This document shows positions 47,301-56,576 of a stretch of 64,000 nt of DNA, piece by piece (position 1 is the stretch's first letter; each line of letters starts with the position of its first letter). Where the stretch lies: NCBI RefSeq assembly GCF_900107285.1, contig NZ_FNPK01000001.1, positions 186,001-250,000 on the forward strand, read 5' to 3'. Under the pieces are notes generated by a model that was not told the DNA's origin, searched no databases, and saw nothing but the letters and a program-made list of their open reading frames with translations. A program made the translations under genes and the position numbers. This stretch comes from Acinetobacter kyonggiensis. Lineage in GTDB: Bacteria; Pseudomonadota; Gammaproteobacteria; Pseudomonadales; Moraxellaceae.

Positions 47301-47969
47301 TCATTCAGCTTTTTCAGGTGCAGCAGTTAAAGCTATTTGCTGAGCTGCACTCTGCCCCTGTAAAGGCATAAAATCGTCAAAACGGGTACGATAACCTTCT
47401 GGCTTGGTGATGATCAATTGCTGACACAATTCACCGCGCTGCAAATATTTAATTTCAAAATGTGTGCGTGCTGAGGTTTCAGCAATCACTTCTTTCACAA
47501 AAGGAAGTTTCCATACTTCAATCAACTTCTGCTCTGCTTCAGCGATATATTCAGCAATATTACTGGCCAATGTGATTGTTCCACCGACCTGTAAACGTGA
47601 CAATAAAAATTCAAAAAAGGGCATATTTAACCAGCGCTGCGCTGGATTATGTGGCTCAGGATTGGGATATAAAATAAAAAATTGCTGCACTTGAGCAGGA
47701 TTCAATGCATGTACAATCCACGGCATTGCATCAGCATGAATCGGCTGTAAATTCGCCTGCCCTTCTAGGACATGCTGCTTATGCATAGCCAGACATTTTT
47801 CACGGGTGCGTTCAATCGCCACTAACTTTTTTTCAGGATTTTGTCCCGAAAACAACAAGGCATGTTTGCCCTTACCTGCGCCAATTTCCACACAAATGGG
47901 ATCTGGGCTGATCATTTGAAAATCACGAGGCGCATGCATACGCTGTGCTTGAAATTGACGAATTGGCAT
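47301..47969 (-). CDS. TrmB-like SAM-dependent methyltransferase, divergent
   Basis: 222-residue protein with the Rossmann methyltransferase fold: VEIGAGKGKHALLF (residues ~27-40) and FFILYPNPEPHNPAQRW where TrmB has FPDPWPKxRH. This is the tRNA (guanine-N7)-methyltransferase superfamily, but the signature residues around the PDPW loop are altered (Asp to Asn, Trp to Glu), so it may be a paralogue with another substrate. The genuine trmB could lie elsewhere in the genome. Pairs with the flavoprotein gene at 46091. Confidence 0.72.
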   Translation of the reverse strand: MPIRQFQAQRMHAPRDFQMISPDPICVEIGAGKGKHALLFSGQNPEKKLVAIERTREKCLAMHKQHVLEGQANLQPIHADAMPWIVHALNPAQVQQFFILYPNPEPHNPAQRWLNMPFFEFLLSRLQVGGTITLASNIAEYIAEAEQKLIEVWKLPFVKEVIAETSARTHFEIKYLQRGELCQQLIITKPEGYRTRFDDFMPLQGQSAAQQIALTAAPEKAE

Positions 47970-48059
47970 AATCAGATCAAACTAACAAAAATCGGCTCAA
48001 GTCTAGCAAGAGCGACTGTATTTGCCTAATCGAATCATCATTTTTATCTGGAGCACAAC

Positions 48060-48245
48060 ATGCCTCGTACTTTCCCGTGTCCACGCTGTGGTGATCTTTC
48101 AACTTGGGAAGGCAATGAATTCCGTCCTTTTTGTTCTGAACGCTGCAAAATGATTGACTTAGGCGCTTGGGCCAATGATGAATATAAACTCCCGACTCAA
48201 GATGCACCCCAAGCCGATGGCGGTCGGGAAGAAGATCAGTTTTAA
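48060..48245 (+). CDS. yacG: DNA gyrase inhibitor YacG (zinc-binding)
   Basis: 61-residue protein with a zinc site Cys7-x2-Cys10 ... Cys25-x3-Cys29 (FPCPRC and FCSERC) and an acidic disordered tail. YacG binds GyrB and inhibits DNA gyrase in E. coli. Its length and motif spacing are typical. In many genomes it lies near coaE/pilD; here it stands next to the TrmB-like gene on the other strand. GGAG lies 8 bases before the ATG. Confidence 0.93.
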   Translation: MPRTFPCPRCGDLSTWEGNEFRPFCSERCKMIDLGAWANDEYKLPTQDAPQADGGREEDQF

Positions 48246-48251
48246 GGTTTT

Positions 48252-48350
48252 ATGCTTAAAATTACCTTTCCCGAAAAATCAATGCAGTGGTTGATGAATG
48301 ATACTCATCAACCTCAACCGCATGAATTAGAATCCAGCTTTTTATTTTAA
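48252..48350 (+). CDS. possible 32-residue small protein downstream of yacG
   Basis: Short frame beginning 6 bases after the yacG stop, with TAAGG 4 bases before its ATG and an amphipathic, acidic-tailed product (MLKITFPEKSMQWLMNDTH and a C-terminal ESSFLF). No family recognised. Coupling with yacG is the only supporting context; it may be chance. Confidence 0.28.
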   Translation: MLKITFPEKSMQWLMNDTHQPQPHELESSFLF

Positions 48351-48543
48351 GGCTAAAAAGAAGCATAGCCATTGCAATCATCGACAGTGCTGAACGGTAG
48401 CAACTATCGATAAAAGACTACAAAATATCTTATTGAAAACCATTCAAATTTTTTTTGTTTGTTGATCAAAAGAATAGCTGATAAAAAATAATCATGGCTC
48501 ATTTTTTAAACTATAATGGTTTGATAAATATAAGGAAATGAAA

Positions 48544-48729
48544 ATGGAACCATCATACTTAAAAATTCTATTTTTTCTATTTACCTTACTCAGTCTTACG
48601 AGTTTAGGTTTTGGAATTTATCACCATGATGTCATTATTATGGCTATTGGCATCTTATTTTGTTTAGCAACCATTATCATCGCCTTAGAATTAAAGAAGC
48701 ACAACAGCAACCCATTTCGTCGAGATTGA
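48544..48729 (+). CDS. small membrane protein
   Basis: 61-residue protein with two hydrophobic helices (ILFFLFTLLSLTSLGFGIY and IIMAIGILFCLATIIIALEL) and a basic C-terminal tail. AAGGAA at 48532 fits the ATG at 48544 better than the one at 48538. No family recognised; inner-membrane location inferred. Confidence 0.58.
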   Translation: MEPSYLKILFFLFTLLSLTSLGFGIYHHDVIIMAIGILFCLATIIIALELKKHNSNPFRRD

Positions 48730-48766
48730 TGAAATGGATTCATCAATCTCGACGCAAAGAAAAAGA

Positions 48767-49411
48767 TTAACCAGCCTTACCTGCAACAAACGGATTATGT
48801 TGTTTTTCGAAACCAATGGTACTTAAAGGCCCATGTCCTGAAATAAATTGCGTTGCGTCTGGCAGACTAAAACATTCACGTTTAATCGAATCAATCAGTT
48901 GTTGATGATTACCACGGGGGAAATCTGTACGACCAATTGAACCTTTAAACAACACATCACCTGTCCAAAGCAACCCATAATTCTGGTTATAGAACATCAC
49001 ATGACCTGGGGTATGCCCCGGTGCAAAACGAACTTCAAATGCTTCATCACCCAACGTCAGTACTTCACCGCCTTCTAGCCATTGCGTTACTTCAACTTTT
49101 TCTGGAATAGGAAAACCATACTTTGCAGATACTTCTTGGATCATATCAAGCCAAAAAGCATCTTCTTTATGCGGCCCAATCACAGGTACATGCCACACTT
49201 TGCTTAATGCACCCACAGCCCCTGCATGGTCTAAATGTCCATGCGTTAACCATAAGGCTTTCACCGTTAAACCCAAAGCGTCGACTTCAGCTTGCAGTTT
49301 TTCAGGTTCACCACCAGCATCAATCAAAATTGCTTCTTTGGTTTCAGAATCCCAGACAATTGAACAGTTTTGTTGAAATGCCGTAACAGGGACAATTTTG
49401 ACTTGCAACAT
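48767..49411 (-). CDS. metallo-beta-lactamase-fold hydrolase (glyoxalase II-like)
   Basis: 214-residue hydrolase with the zinc motif THGHLDHAG (HxHxDH), the downstream His in GHTPGHVMF, Asp in LLWTGDVLF and a final SGHGP. It matches the short GloB/YcbL-like group of cytoplasmic metallo-hydrolases. The natural substrate is usually unknown; glyoxalase II activity is possible. It lies 21 bases downstream of hemH on the same strand, so the two may be co-transcribed. Confidence 0.88.
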   Translation of the reverse strand: MLQVKIVPVTAFQQNCSIVWDSETKEAILIDAGGEPEKLQAEVDALGLTVKALWLTHGHLDHAGAVGALSKVWHVPVIGPHKEDAFWLDMIQEVSAKYGFPIPEKVEVTQWLEGGEVLTLGDEAFEVRFAPGHTPGHVMFYNQNYGLLWTGDVLFKGSIGRTDFPRGNHQQLIDSIKRECFSLPDATQFISGHGPLSTIGFEKQHNPFVAGKAG

Positions 49412-49432
49412 AATGGCGAAACCTCGATGAAA

Positions 49433-50446
49433 TTAGTGAGCTAATGTTTGCGTTAAGGCATCAAGATTAGCTTGAAGCAAAGTTGTGAGCAATGCCAAAT
49501 GATCTGTATCGGCATTTAAGGCGGGAATATAAGCATAGTCTTGTCCTCCTGCCGACTTAAACAAGTCTGCATTTTGAATCGCCAATTCTTCTAGCGTTTC
49601 CAAACAATCTGCTGAAAAAGCAGGACTCATAATCTGTACCGACTTTACCCCTTGCTCTGCCCATTGCTGCAATATGACATCGGTATAAGGTTTGACCCAT
49701 TCCTGCTTACCAAAACGTGATTGGAAGCTGATCGCCCACTGATCCTCTGCTAAATTCAAAGCCTGCGCTAATAATTGCGCTGTAATACGACAACGATCGG
49801 CATAGGGATCGCCCTTATCTGCATAAGGCTGTGGAATACCGTGAAATGACATCAATAATTTTTCGGCACTGCCATGCTCAGCGCGATAGTTACGCACACT
49901 TTGCGCCAAAGCCTGAATATATAAAGGATGCTGATAATAATCACGAATAATCGACAAGCCCGGCAAATTACGCTGAGTCAAGATCCACTTGGCAATCGCA
50001 TCATACAGTGGCGCAGTAGAAGTAGCCGAATATTGAGGGAACAAAGGCAAGAGAATAATGTGATCTTGTACATTTGCACTTAAATTTTGCAGTAAAGCTT
50101 GAATCCCCGGATTGCCATAGCTCATGGCAGGCACCACATTTAATTCAAATTGCGGATAGTCTTGAGTCAATTGCTGCTGAACCGCTTGCACTTGTTGCAA
50201 GACAATTTCACGCATCGGTGAGTCTTGCCCCCAGACCATGGCATACGCATGTGCAACACGTTTTGGGCGAAAGGGTAAAACAAAGAGTCTTAAAATGATT
50301 TGCCAAATTGGCTTGGGAATTTCGATCACACGCTGATCGGATAAAAACTGCTTCAGAAAACGGCGAACTGCAACAGCAGTGGGTTCGTCTGGCGTACCCA
50401 AATTGGCCAAAATAATGGTGACTTTTGCTTGAGGTGCAGAAAACAT
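49433..50446 (-). CDS. hemH: ferrochelatase
   Basis: Last enzyme of haem synthesis: inserts Fe2+ into protoporphyrin IX. From the ATG at 50446 (337 residues; TTG at 50449 is the alternative) the protein has ANLGTPDEP at the N-terminus, the metal-site His in LLMSFHGIP, the conserved YADRCRIT and [17 protein letters not shown], and the acidic [10 protein letters not shown] motif with the catalytic Glu. AGGG lies upstream. Followed by the metallo-hydrolase gene in the same direction. Confidence 0.96.
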   Translation of the reverse strand: MFSAPQAKVTIILANLGTPDEPTAVAVRRFLKQFLSDQRVIEIPKPIWQIILRLFVLPFRPKRVAHAYAMVWGQDSPMREIVLQQVQAVQQQLTQDYPQFELNVVPAMSYGNPGIQALLQNLSANVQDHIILLPLFPQYSATSTAPLYDAIAKWILTQRNLPGLSIIRDYYQHPLYIQALAQSVRNYRAEHGSAEKLLMSFHGIPQPYADKGDPYADRCRITAQLLAQALNLAEDQWAISFQSRFGKQEWVKPYTDVILQQWAEQGVKSVQIMSPAFSADCLETLEELAIQNADLFKSAGGQDYAYIPALNADTDHLALLTTLLQANLDALTQTLAH

Positions 50447-50513
50447 CAAACCCTATTCCAATATGAATAAACTGGGTTTACTTTAACAGTTTTCTACACC
50501 TTCGCCATATCCA

Positions 50514-51542
50514 TTAATAAGATGAGTTAAATTGAAAAACACGATTATTATCAAGCAAATTACTTTCCAGTAATTTCTGTCCCTTCGGCGTTAAATGCCA
50601 CAACATGCGTTGACGGTCATCTCGTCCAGATTGAATAATCCAGTCATTTTGACGCATTTGCATTTTAATGCTGTGCAATGCCCGAATATTGATTTGTGAA
50701 CGGGCAACCGCATGTGCACGAGGCATTTCGAGTCGTGCATCCGCCAAACCATTATCATTTAAATATTCATTCATACATTTAGAAAAATATTCTTCTGGGG
50801 TTGGATGAAGAAACATGGTGCCTAAAATACTCAGCAACTGTGCCCACGTCAGTTTCTTTTGAATTTTCAGTTCTTTAAAATTACCGTCCTGATAAGCATG
50901 CATGCGATATTCAAAAGCAAAGACTTCATGCATGGAAACTTTGGGCAAAGTTAAGAACGGATCGACCTCGCGCTTACCCACTTCAGTTTCAAGTTGCTCA
51001 ATTTTTACTTTCAACTGATCAATTTCATCATGCAACAACTGGGTGTTTTGTGGTCTCACCCAGCCTGAAACAGGATAGCGTTCTAACATTTGCGGCATAT
51101 TAAAACGTACGGCCATTTCCAAATCACGCATGCTGCGATAGGTAAAAATTTGATCCGCTTCTTGTTGTAATAATTTACGAAATTCTAAAAACTTCTCGCG
51201 TAGTTCTGGCTTTTGATCCTGCAAAGATAAATCCCGAGATAATGGGTCTTCATGCATAAATACAATAATGGGTTTCTGTTTGGTGACTGCATAGATATAT
51301 TCTAAATGCATATAGCCGACACCAGACACAGATTGCTCACCGTATTGACTGCCCAAAAGAATCACCACATAGTCACAATCATCAATTTGACGACGTGCAA
51401 ATGCTGTACTTAAAGGTGTCCTTTGCTCCAAGCCCCACGAAAAGAATCCCATGCCCACCAAAGTTTGAGCCAAAATGATACGCTCTGGCTGCATTTCACT
51501 GCCAGACATAGAAATAAAAACCTGATAACGCTTATCGAGCAT
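50514..51542 (-). CDS. DUF4062-domain protein with coiled coil and C-terminal winged-helix-like region
   Basis: 342-residue protein. The N-terminal ~110 residues (KRYQVFISMSGSEMQPERI, then DDCDYVVILLGSQYG and HLEYIYAVTKQKPIIVFMH) match DUF4062, a TIR/nucleoside-deoxyribosyltransferase-like fold often found in signalling or defence proteins. A coiled coil follows (HDEIDQLKVKIEQLETEVG), then a ~130-residue C-terminal part ending in a winged-helix-like segment (RALHSIKMQMRQNDWI, then MLWHLTPKGQKLLE). GAGGA precedes the ATG. It stands between hemH and murI with no toxin or nuclease partner nearby. Function unknown. Confidence 0.75.
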   Translation of the reverse strand: MLDKRYQVFISMSGSEMQPERIILAQTLVGMGFFSWGLEQRTPLSTAFARRQIDDCDYVVILLGSQYGEQSVSGVGYMHLEYIYAVTKQKPIIVFMHEDPLSRDLSLQDQKPELREKFLEFRKLLQQEADQIFTYRSMRDLEMAVRFNMPQMLERYPVSGWVRPQNTQLLHDEIDQLKVKIEQLETEVGKREVDPFLTLPKVSMHEVFAFEYRMHAYQDGNFKELKIQKKLTWAQLLSILGTMFLHPTPEEYFSKCMNEYLNDNGLADARLEMPRAHAVARSQINIRALHSIKMQMRQNDWIIQSGRDDRQRMLWHLTPKGQKLLESNLLDNNRVFQFNSSY

Positions 51543-51679
51543 TGGTTATCCTCTTCCAATTGCACATTACATCTCCCTCCAACTGTAGTTATGCTGAGCA
51601 GATGGAGATGTAATCCGATGACCTAATCTAAAATTTATTTTTTGTACTATATTTCAAAAGACTATTCGCGTTTGATTGC

Positions 51680-52552
51680 TTATTCAACAGCAATATTACG
51701 AATATTCCAAGTTAAATCATCTTGAATCAAGTATTGCAACACAGTTTTTAAGTTTTCTGCGTTATTGCCACTCACATGACATTCAATCCGCACACCGTCA
51801 TTTTGATCTTGCTCAAATAATAACTCATTTTTAATCAAAATTCGGGCTGTTTGTCGCGCAACTGGTACACCAGAGTCAATTAATGTCAGTTTCTGACTAA
51901 AAATAGACTCAATTGCAGGTTTTAGAAAGGGATAATGAGTACAACCTAAAACTAAATAATCAGCACCTTGATCCACCACAGGTTGTAATATTTCTTTTAA
52001 CATGGCTAAACATGCTGTACTCATTTGTGTGCCACTTTCGACAAAAGGCACCAAATCCAGACAAGTCACAGGAATCACATTGACGTGGGCAGGAAGTGCA
52101 AAACGCTGCATGACATCTTGAATCAGTTTGCCGCGAAAAGTCGCTGGCGTTGCCAGTACAGCCACCGTTTTTGATTTTGTTTGTAAGACCGCAGGTTTTA
52201 AAGCGGGTACTAAGCCAATAATGGGAAAATCTTCACCATAATAATCACGTAAATAATCAAGGCTAAAAGCAGATGCCGTATTGCATGCCACCACCGCGAC
52301 TTTACAACCTTGCCGATATAACCATTCAATCGCTTGAGCCGTCAATTCACGAATATTCTGATCGTCACGTGGCCCATAGGGCACATGTGCAGTATCAGCA
52401 TAATAAAGAATCCGCTCTTTGGGTAAATATCGAGCAATATCCTGTGCCACCGACAACCCACCTATTCCAGAGTCAAAAATTCCGATCGGCGCATGAGATT
52501 GTGCCTTGGGCATTGGATCTATTAAAGGATAAATAGGATGAATGGCTGTCAT
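51680..52552 (-). CDS. murI: glutamate racemase
   Basis: Makes D-glutamate for peptidoglycan. The 290-residue protein has the N-terminal GIFDSGIGGLSV and the two catalytic cysteines, Cys90 in VVACNTAS and Cys204 in VLGCTHYPFL. The first ~20 residues precede the conserved core and may be dispensable; an internal ATG exists at residue 14, but the first has the better ribosome context (GTGAAG). Same strand as the upstream DUF1285 gene. Confidence 0.96.
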   Translation of the reverse strand: MTAIHPIYPLIDPMPKAQSHAPIGIFDSGIGGLSVAQDIARYLPKERILYYADTAHVPYGPRDDQNIRELTAQAIEWLYRQGCKVAVVACNTASAFSLDYLRDYYGEDFPIIGLVPALKPAVLQTKSKTVAVLATPATFRGKLIQDVMQRFALPAHVNVIPVTCLDLVPFVESGTQMSTACLAMLKEILQPVVDQGADYLVLGCTHYPFLKPAIESIFSQKLTLIDSGVPVARQTARILIKNELLFEQDQNDGVRIECHVSGNNAENLKTVLQYLIQDDLTWNIRNIAVE

Positions 52553-52600
52553 AGCTTCACTTTTCAGCAGTTCAAAAAGGGAGAGAACAAAGCTTAAACC

Positions 52601-53227
52601 TCAGGTGCCTAATTGCAAGTAAAAATCACCGCTTTGTAGGCTTAAGATGGTATCACCTTGCTCATTTTCAAGCAGTTGCCCCATTTCAATTAAATGAAAA
52701 AAAGCGGCACGTTGAATTAAAGCATTAAGACCAAAACGCACATGGACATAAGGACGTAACTCAACCGATCCATCATGAGCAACATAGTCGCGCATAAAAA
52801 TAGCATGTTCAGCATCCACAATGACTATATCTTGCGTGGTGGTAGTCAACTGAAGGTAATTTTTCCCATCAATTTCCACTCGACCAACCTGATTCACCCA
52901 TAAAGGTTCATCTTCCACCTCAATTTCAATTTGTTCGACTGGGGTTTTTAAATAGAACTTCCCCTGTTCTTTCCAAAGTACGCTGGAGAACAGATCAATC
53001 AGGGCCTGACGTTTGATCAATTGACCTTCGTGCCACCATTCTCCGTTGGCTTTCACCTTTAAATCCATTGTGCCACAATGCTTTGGGGTAAATTGCTCCA
53101 ATGGGGGAATTGACCTTTTGTGACCGGTCTGTGCATCTTTTAAGTATTGTGCAATACCCATTAAATTTTTATCATCAGCAATAGCTACTTCTTTCGTCGG
53201 ATTTGGTGAATTATTTTGATTAATCAT
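52601..53227 (-). CDS. DUF1285 family protein
   Basis: 208-residue cytoplasmic protein from the ATG at 53227 (AGGG upstream). The frame extends to 53353, but that extra part is a hydrophobic stretch without a ribosome site and crosses the divergent promoter region. The core FTPKHCGTMDLKVKANGEWW, EGQLIKRQALIDLFSSVLW and the C-terminal VRFGLNALIQRAAFFHLIEM are diagnostic for DUF1285, a structural-genomics fold of unknown function. It lies 48 bases upstream of murI in the same direction. Confidence 0.83.
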   Translation of the reverse strand: MINQNNSPNPTKEVAIADDKNLMGIAQYLKDAQTGHKRSIPPLEQFTPKHCGTMDLKVKANGEWWHEGQLIKRQALIDLFSSVLWKEQGKFYLKTPVEQIEIEVEDEPLWVNQVGRVEIDGKNYLQLTTTTQDIVIVDAEHAIFMRDYVAHDGSVELRPYVHVRFGLNALIQRAAFFHLIEMGQLLENEQGDTILSLQSGDFYLQLGT

Positions 53228-53415
53228 AAATGAAGACCCTACTGACGGAAAAATAATATGATTCAGCCAATTGGCTAGATCAAGGTTTAAAACTATACTA
53301 GCCCACAATATAAAAGACACGATAATAAAATTGTGTCTGGGCATTAAGAACACTCATGGCAGCACCGAGTGAAATCACTACGGTTGCCACCTTCAAATAC
53401 TATGAGGAGTCCTAC

Positions 53416-55128
53416 ATGGAGCACATCGAACGTGAATCGATGGAGTTTGACGTAGTCATCGTTGGCGCAGGCCCTGCTGGTCTTTCTGCAGCGATTAAAA
53501 TTCGTCAACTTGCAATTGAAAATAACCTGAACGATCTGTCCGTTTGTGTCGTGGAAAAGGGCTCTGAAGTTGGTGCGCACATTTTATCTGGCGCGGTTCT
53601 TGAACCTCGTGCCATGAATGAGTTGTTCCCGAACTGGAAGGAAGAAGGTGCGCCTTTAAATGTTCCAGTGACTGAAGACAAAACGTATTTCTTGTTGTCT
53701 GATGAAAAATCACAAGAAGCACCGCATTGGATGGTGCCTAAAACCATGCATAATGATGGCAACTATGTCATCTCTTTAGGTAACGTGGTTCGTTGGTTAG
53801 GTACGAAAGCGGAAGAACTTGAAGTTTCAATTTTCCCAGGCTTTGCTGCTTCTGAAATCCTTTACCATGCCGATGGTACAGTCAAAGGGATTCAAACGGG
53901 CGACATGGGCATTGGTAAAGATGGTGAACCAACCCATAACTTTACGCCGGGTTATGAACTGCATGCCAAATACACGATTTTTGCTGAAGGTTGCCGTGGT
54001 CACCTAGGCAAGCGCCTGATCGCTAAGTTTGATTTAGATAAAGATGCCGATCCGCAACACTACGGTATCGGGATTAAAGAATTGTGGGAAATCGACCCTG
54101 CGAAACATAAACCCGGTTTGGTGATGCACGGTGCAGGTTGGCCATTAAATGAAACGGGTTCTTCAGGTGGTTGGTGGTTATACCACGCTGAAAATAACCA
54201 AGTCACTTTAGGCTTGATTGTTGATTTGTCATACACCAATCCAAACATGTATCCATTTGCAGAAATGCAACGTTGGAAAACCCATCCCCTGATCAAGCAA
54301 TATCTTGAAGGTGGGAAACGTATTTCTTACGGTGCACGTGCCATTACCAAAGGCGGTATTAATGCCTTACCGAAGTTTACCTTCCCAGGTGGCTCGCTCA
54401 TTGGTGATGATGCAGGTTTCTTGAACTTTGCTAAAATCAAAGGTTCTCACACAGCGATGAAATCTGGCATGCTTTGCGCAGAAGCAGTGTTTGAAGCGAT
54501 TGCTGCTGGTGTAGAAAAAGGCGGTGATCTTGCGATTGCTCGCGTGACTGAAGGTGAAGACTTCTTTGCGAAAGAGTTAACCGCTTATACCGACAAGTTC
54601 AATAACAGCTGGCTAAAAGAAGAGTTATACAACTCTCGTAACTTCGGCCCTGCATTTCACAAGTTTGGTCAATGGATTGGTGGTGCATTTAACTTTATCG
54701 ATCAAAACATCTTTAAAGTGCCATTTACATTGCATGACTTAGTGCCTGATTTCAGCACATTGAAAACGGTCGATACGGCTACATTCAAACCGAACTACCC
54801 AAAACCTGATAACAAACTAACTTTTGACCGTTTGTCTTCTGTATTTGTATCCAATACTGTACATGAAGAAAATCAGCCTGCGCATTTGAAACTGACCGAT
54901 GCCTCTATTCCAGTCAACGTCAACTTGCCAAAATGGGATGAGCCTGCTCAGCGTTACTGCCCTGCTGGTGTGTATGAAATTATGGAAGAGAATGACGGTT
55001 CTAAACGCTTCCAAATTAATGCAGCCAACTGTGTGCACTGTAAGACCTGTGATATTAAAGACCCTTCACAGAACATCACTTGGGTCACGCCTGAGGGTGG
55101 CGGTGGTCCTAATTACCCGAATATGTAA
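53416..55128 (+). CDS. electron transfer flavoprotein-ubiquinone oxidoreductase
   Basis: Inner-membrane-associated FAD and [4Fe-4S] enzyme that passes electrons from ETF (beta-oxidation, amino-acid and choline catabolism) to ubiquinone. I start at the ATG at 53416 because GAGGAG lies just upstream (570 residues); the frame extends 20 codons further. The FAD fold VVIVGAGPAGLSAAI is at the N-terminus. The cluster ligands are in the last ~50 residues (CPAG, then CVHCKTCDIKDP). The last 14 bases of the gene plus 6 beyond the stop are duplicated 78 bases downstream. Confidence 0.96.
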   Translation: MEHIERESMEFDVVIVGAGPAGLSAAIKIRQLAIENNLNDLSVCVVEKGSEVGAHILSGAVLEPRAMNELFPNWKEEGAPLNVPVTEDKTYFLLSDEKSQEAPHWMVPKTMHNDGNYVISLGNVVRWLGTKAEELEVSIFPGFAASEILYHADGTVKGIQTGDMGIGKDGEPTHNFTPGYELHAKYTIFAEGCRGHLGKRLIAKFDLDKDADPQHYGIGIKELWEIDPAKHKPGLVMHGAGWPLNETGSSGGWWLYHAENNQVTLGLIVDLSYTNPNMYPFAEMQRWKTHPLIKQYLEGGKRISYGARAITKGGINALPKFTFPGGSLIGDDAGFLNFAKIKGSHTAMKSGMLCAEAVFEAIAAGVEKGGDLAIARVTEGEDFFAKELTAYTDKFNNSWLKEELYNSRNFGPAFHKFGQWIGGAFNFIDQNIFKVPFTLHDLVPDFSTLKTVDTATFKPNYPKPDNKLTFDRLSSVFVSNTVHEENQPAHLKLTDASIPVNVNLPKWDEPAQRYCPAGVYEIMEENDGSKRFQINAANCVHCKTCDIKDPSQNITWVTPEGGGGPNYPNM

Positions 55129-55211
55129 TATTCCTTGCGACAGGGTCAAACTCTGTTTTCCCTGTCTCATCTTGCGAAGCAGTGCTTCTCATACCCGAAT
55201 ATGTAATATTC
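55114..55211. repeat. 20-bp direct repeats flanking a 58-bp structured insert
   Basis: TACCCGAATATGTAATATTC occurs at 55114-55133 (the end of the ETF-QO gene with its stop) and again at 55192-55211. The 58 bases between carry two small hairpins: CAGGG/CCCTG near 55141-55163 and GAAGCA/TGCTTC near 55176-55188, and CTTGCGA occurs twice. The layout suggests insertion with target duplication or slippage duplication. Confidence 0.7.
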
Positions 55212-55214
55212 AAT

Positions 55215-55242
55215 AAAAAATCCCCTTTCGAGGGGATTTTTT
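55215..55242. terminator. terminator after ETF-QO gene / tusA
   Basis: AAAAAATCCCC, 5-base loop, GGGGATTTTTT with an extra A in the loop: T-runs on both strands, between convergent genes. Confidence 0.87.
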
Positions 55243-55277
55243 ATGTCATCTTAAAATAAAGCACACAATATTCTGAA

Positions 55278-55535
55278 TTAGCCTTTCTTGACCAAATAAT
55301 GAAACTCTTTATTGCCCGCTTCATCTAGCACTTCTTCTTGTAATAATAATTCATGGCCTAAATGCATACAAAATTTTGGAATATCCCATGAGGTTGAATT
55401 ATCGGTCGCAAACACCTCAACCACATCACCCGATTTGGATTTACGAATCGCTTGATGCAACATCATTACAGGTTCAGGACAACGCAGTCCTCGTGTATTT
55501 AGCTGAAGAGTTGGCGTAACAAGCGGTTCAGACAT
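55278..55535 (-). CDS. tusA: sulfur carrier protein TusA
   Basis: 85-residue sulfur-relay protein that receives persulfide sulfur from IscS for tRNA 2-thiouridine and molybdopterin pathways. The family motif RGLRCPEPVMMLH contains the active-site Cys19, the same number as in E. coli TusA. The small two-layer fold with DVVEVFATDNST is typical. Stand-alone gene between ETF-QO and corC. Confidence 0.92.
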   Translation of the reverse strand: MSEPLVTPTLQLNTRGLRCPEPVMMLHQAIRKSKSGDVVEVFATDNSTSWDIPKFCMHLGHELLLQEEVLDEAGNKEFHYLVKKG

Positions 55536-55736
55536 CGGTAAACTCGGTATTAAAAAATCCTCGCTATTTTAACATAAACTTAAATGCCATTATTTGCTTA
55601 AAAATACAGTTTAAAATAAGCAGGCAGAATGACTGATATATTCATGCAATACAGCAATTTTAGAGATAGACATCTATATTTTCTCGGGTATGATAAAATT
55701 CGTTTTTTTAGATATTAAGAGTCTTTAGGAAAGATC

Positions 55737-56576
55737 ATGCACGAGGAATCAGGCCCGTCGTGGGGCATGCGTGGCTTACGCAAATGGCTAAGCACTGCAC
55801 CCGAAACTCGCGACGAACTGCTAAAATTAGTACAAGATTCACGTCGTTTTTTAGAACCCGATACTGTTGCAATGCTTGAAGGCGTACTTGACCTTCCTGC
55901 AACAAAAATTCGTGAGGTCATGACCCCGCGAACTGCAATGATCAGCTTACAAGAAGATGATCAGTTACTGGACATCTTACATACCCTTGTAGAGTCGGCA
56001 CATTCTCGTTTTCCAGTATTTTCATCCGACCAACCCGACAATGTGGTGGGTATTTTATTGGCAAAGGACTTATTGCCTTATTTGACTGAACCGAGCAATA
56101 AAGTCGATATTCGTGCCTTGATGCGTCAACCCATATTTGTGCCTGAAAGTGCGCGATCTGACCAAGTTCTGCGTATGTTAAAAAATACCCAGACCCATAT
56201 TGCTGTAGTGATTGATGAATATGGCACAACGTCTGGATTGGTTACCTTAGAAGACATTTTAGAAGAAATTGTCGGTGAAATTGAAGATGAACATGATATG
56301 GTCGATGAAGAAGCACAATTCATCATTCCTGACAATGATCCTCAAACGGCAAATACGTGGTTAGTTCAAGCACTTACACCAATTGAACACTTTAACAATG
56401 TTTTAGATGCTGATTTTTCCGATGATGAAGTAGAAACTGTTGGCGGTTTATTGCTTCAAGAAATGGGTTTAGTCAGCGATTTACAAGGTCAAATCATTGA
56501 GCTTGAGAATTGGCAATTTACCATTATAGAAGCAGATGCCCGCACTATTCATCTGATTCGAGCTGTCCGTAAATGA
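55737..56576 (+). CDS. corC: CorC/HlyC-family CBS-domain protein (magnesium/cobalt efflux, YbeX-like)
   Basis: 279-residue cytoplasmic protein with two CBS domains (residues ~60-190; MTPRTAMISLQEDDQLLDIL and the DLMRQP-like LMRQPIFVPESARSD) and a C-terminal CorC_HlyC domain (VGGLLLQEMGLVSDLQGQ). It lacks the membrane DUF21 domain, as expected for YbeX/CorC. The stop overlaps the lnt start by 4 bases, and the ybeX-lnt order is conserved in E. coli. AGGAAAG precedes the ATG. Confidence 0.9.
   Translation: MHEESGPSWGMRGLRKWLSTAPETRDELLKLVQDSRRFLEPDTVAMLEGVLDLPATKIREVMTPRTAMISLQEDDQLLDILHTLVESAHSRFPVFSSDQPDNVVGILLAKDLLPYLTEPSNKVDIRALMRQPIFVPESARSDQVLRMLKNTQTHIAVVIDEYGTTSGLVTLEDILEEIVGEIEDEHDMVDEEAQFIIPDNDPQTANTWLVQALTPIEHFNNVLDADFSDDEVETVGGLLLQEMGLVSDLQGQIIELENWQFTIIEADARTIHLIRAVRK

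Noticed and set aside
52601..53353. Membrane-anchored version of the DUF1285 protein using the far upstream start
   Set aside because: The extension crosses the divergent promoter region and lacks a ribosome site; ATG at 53227 has AGGG and gives the family's usual length.
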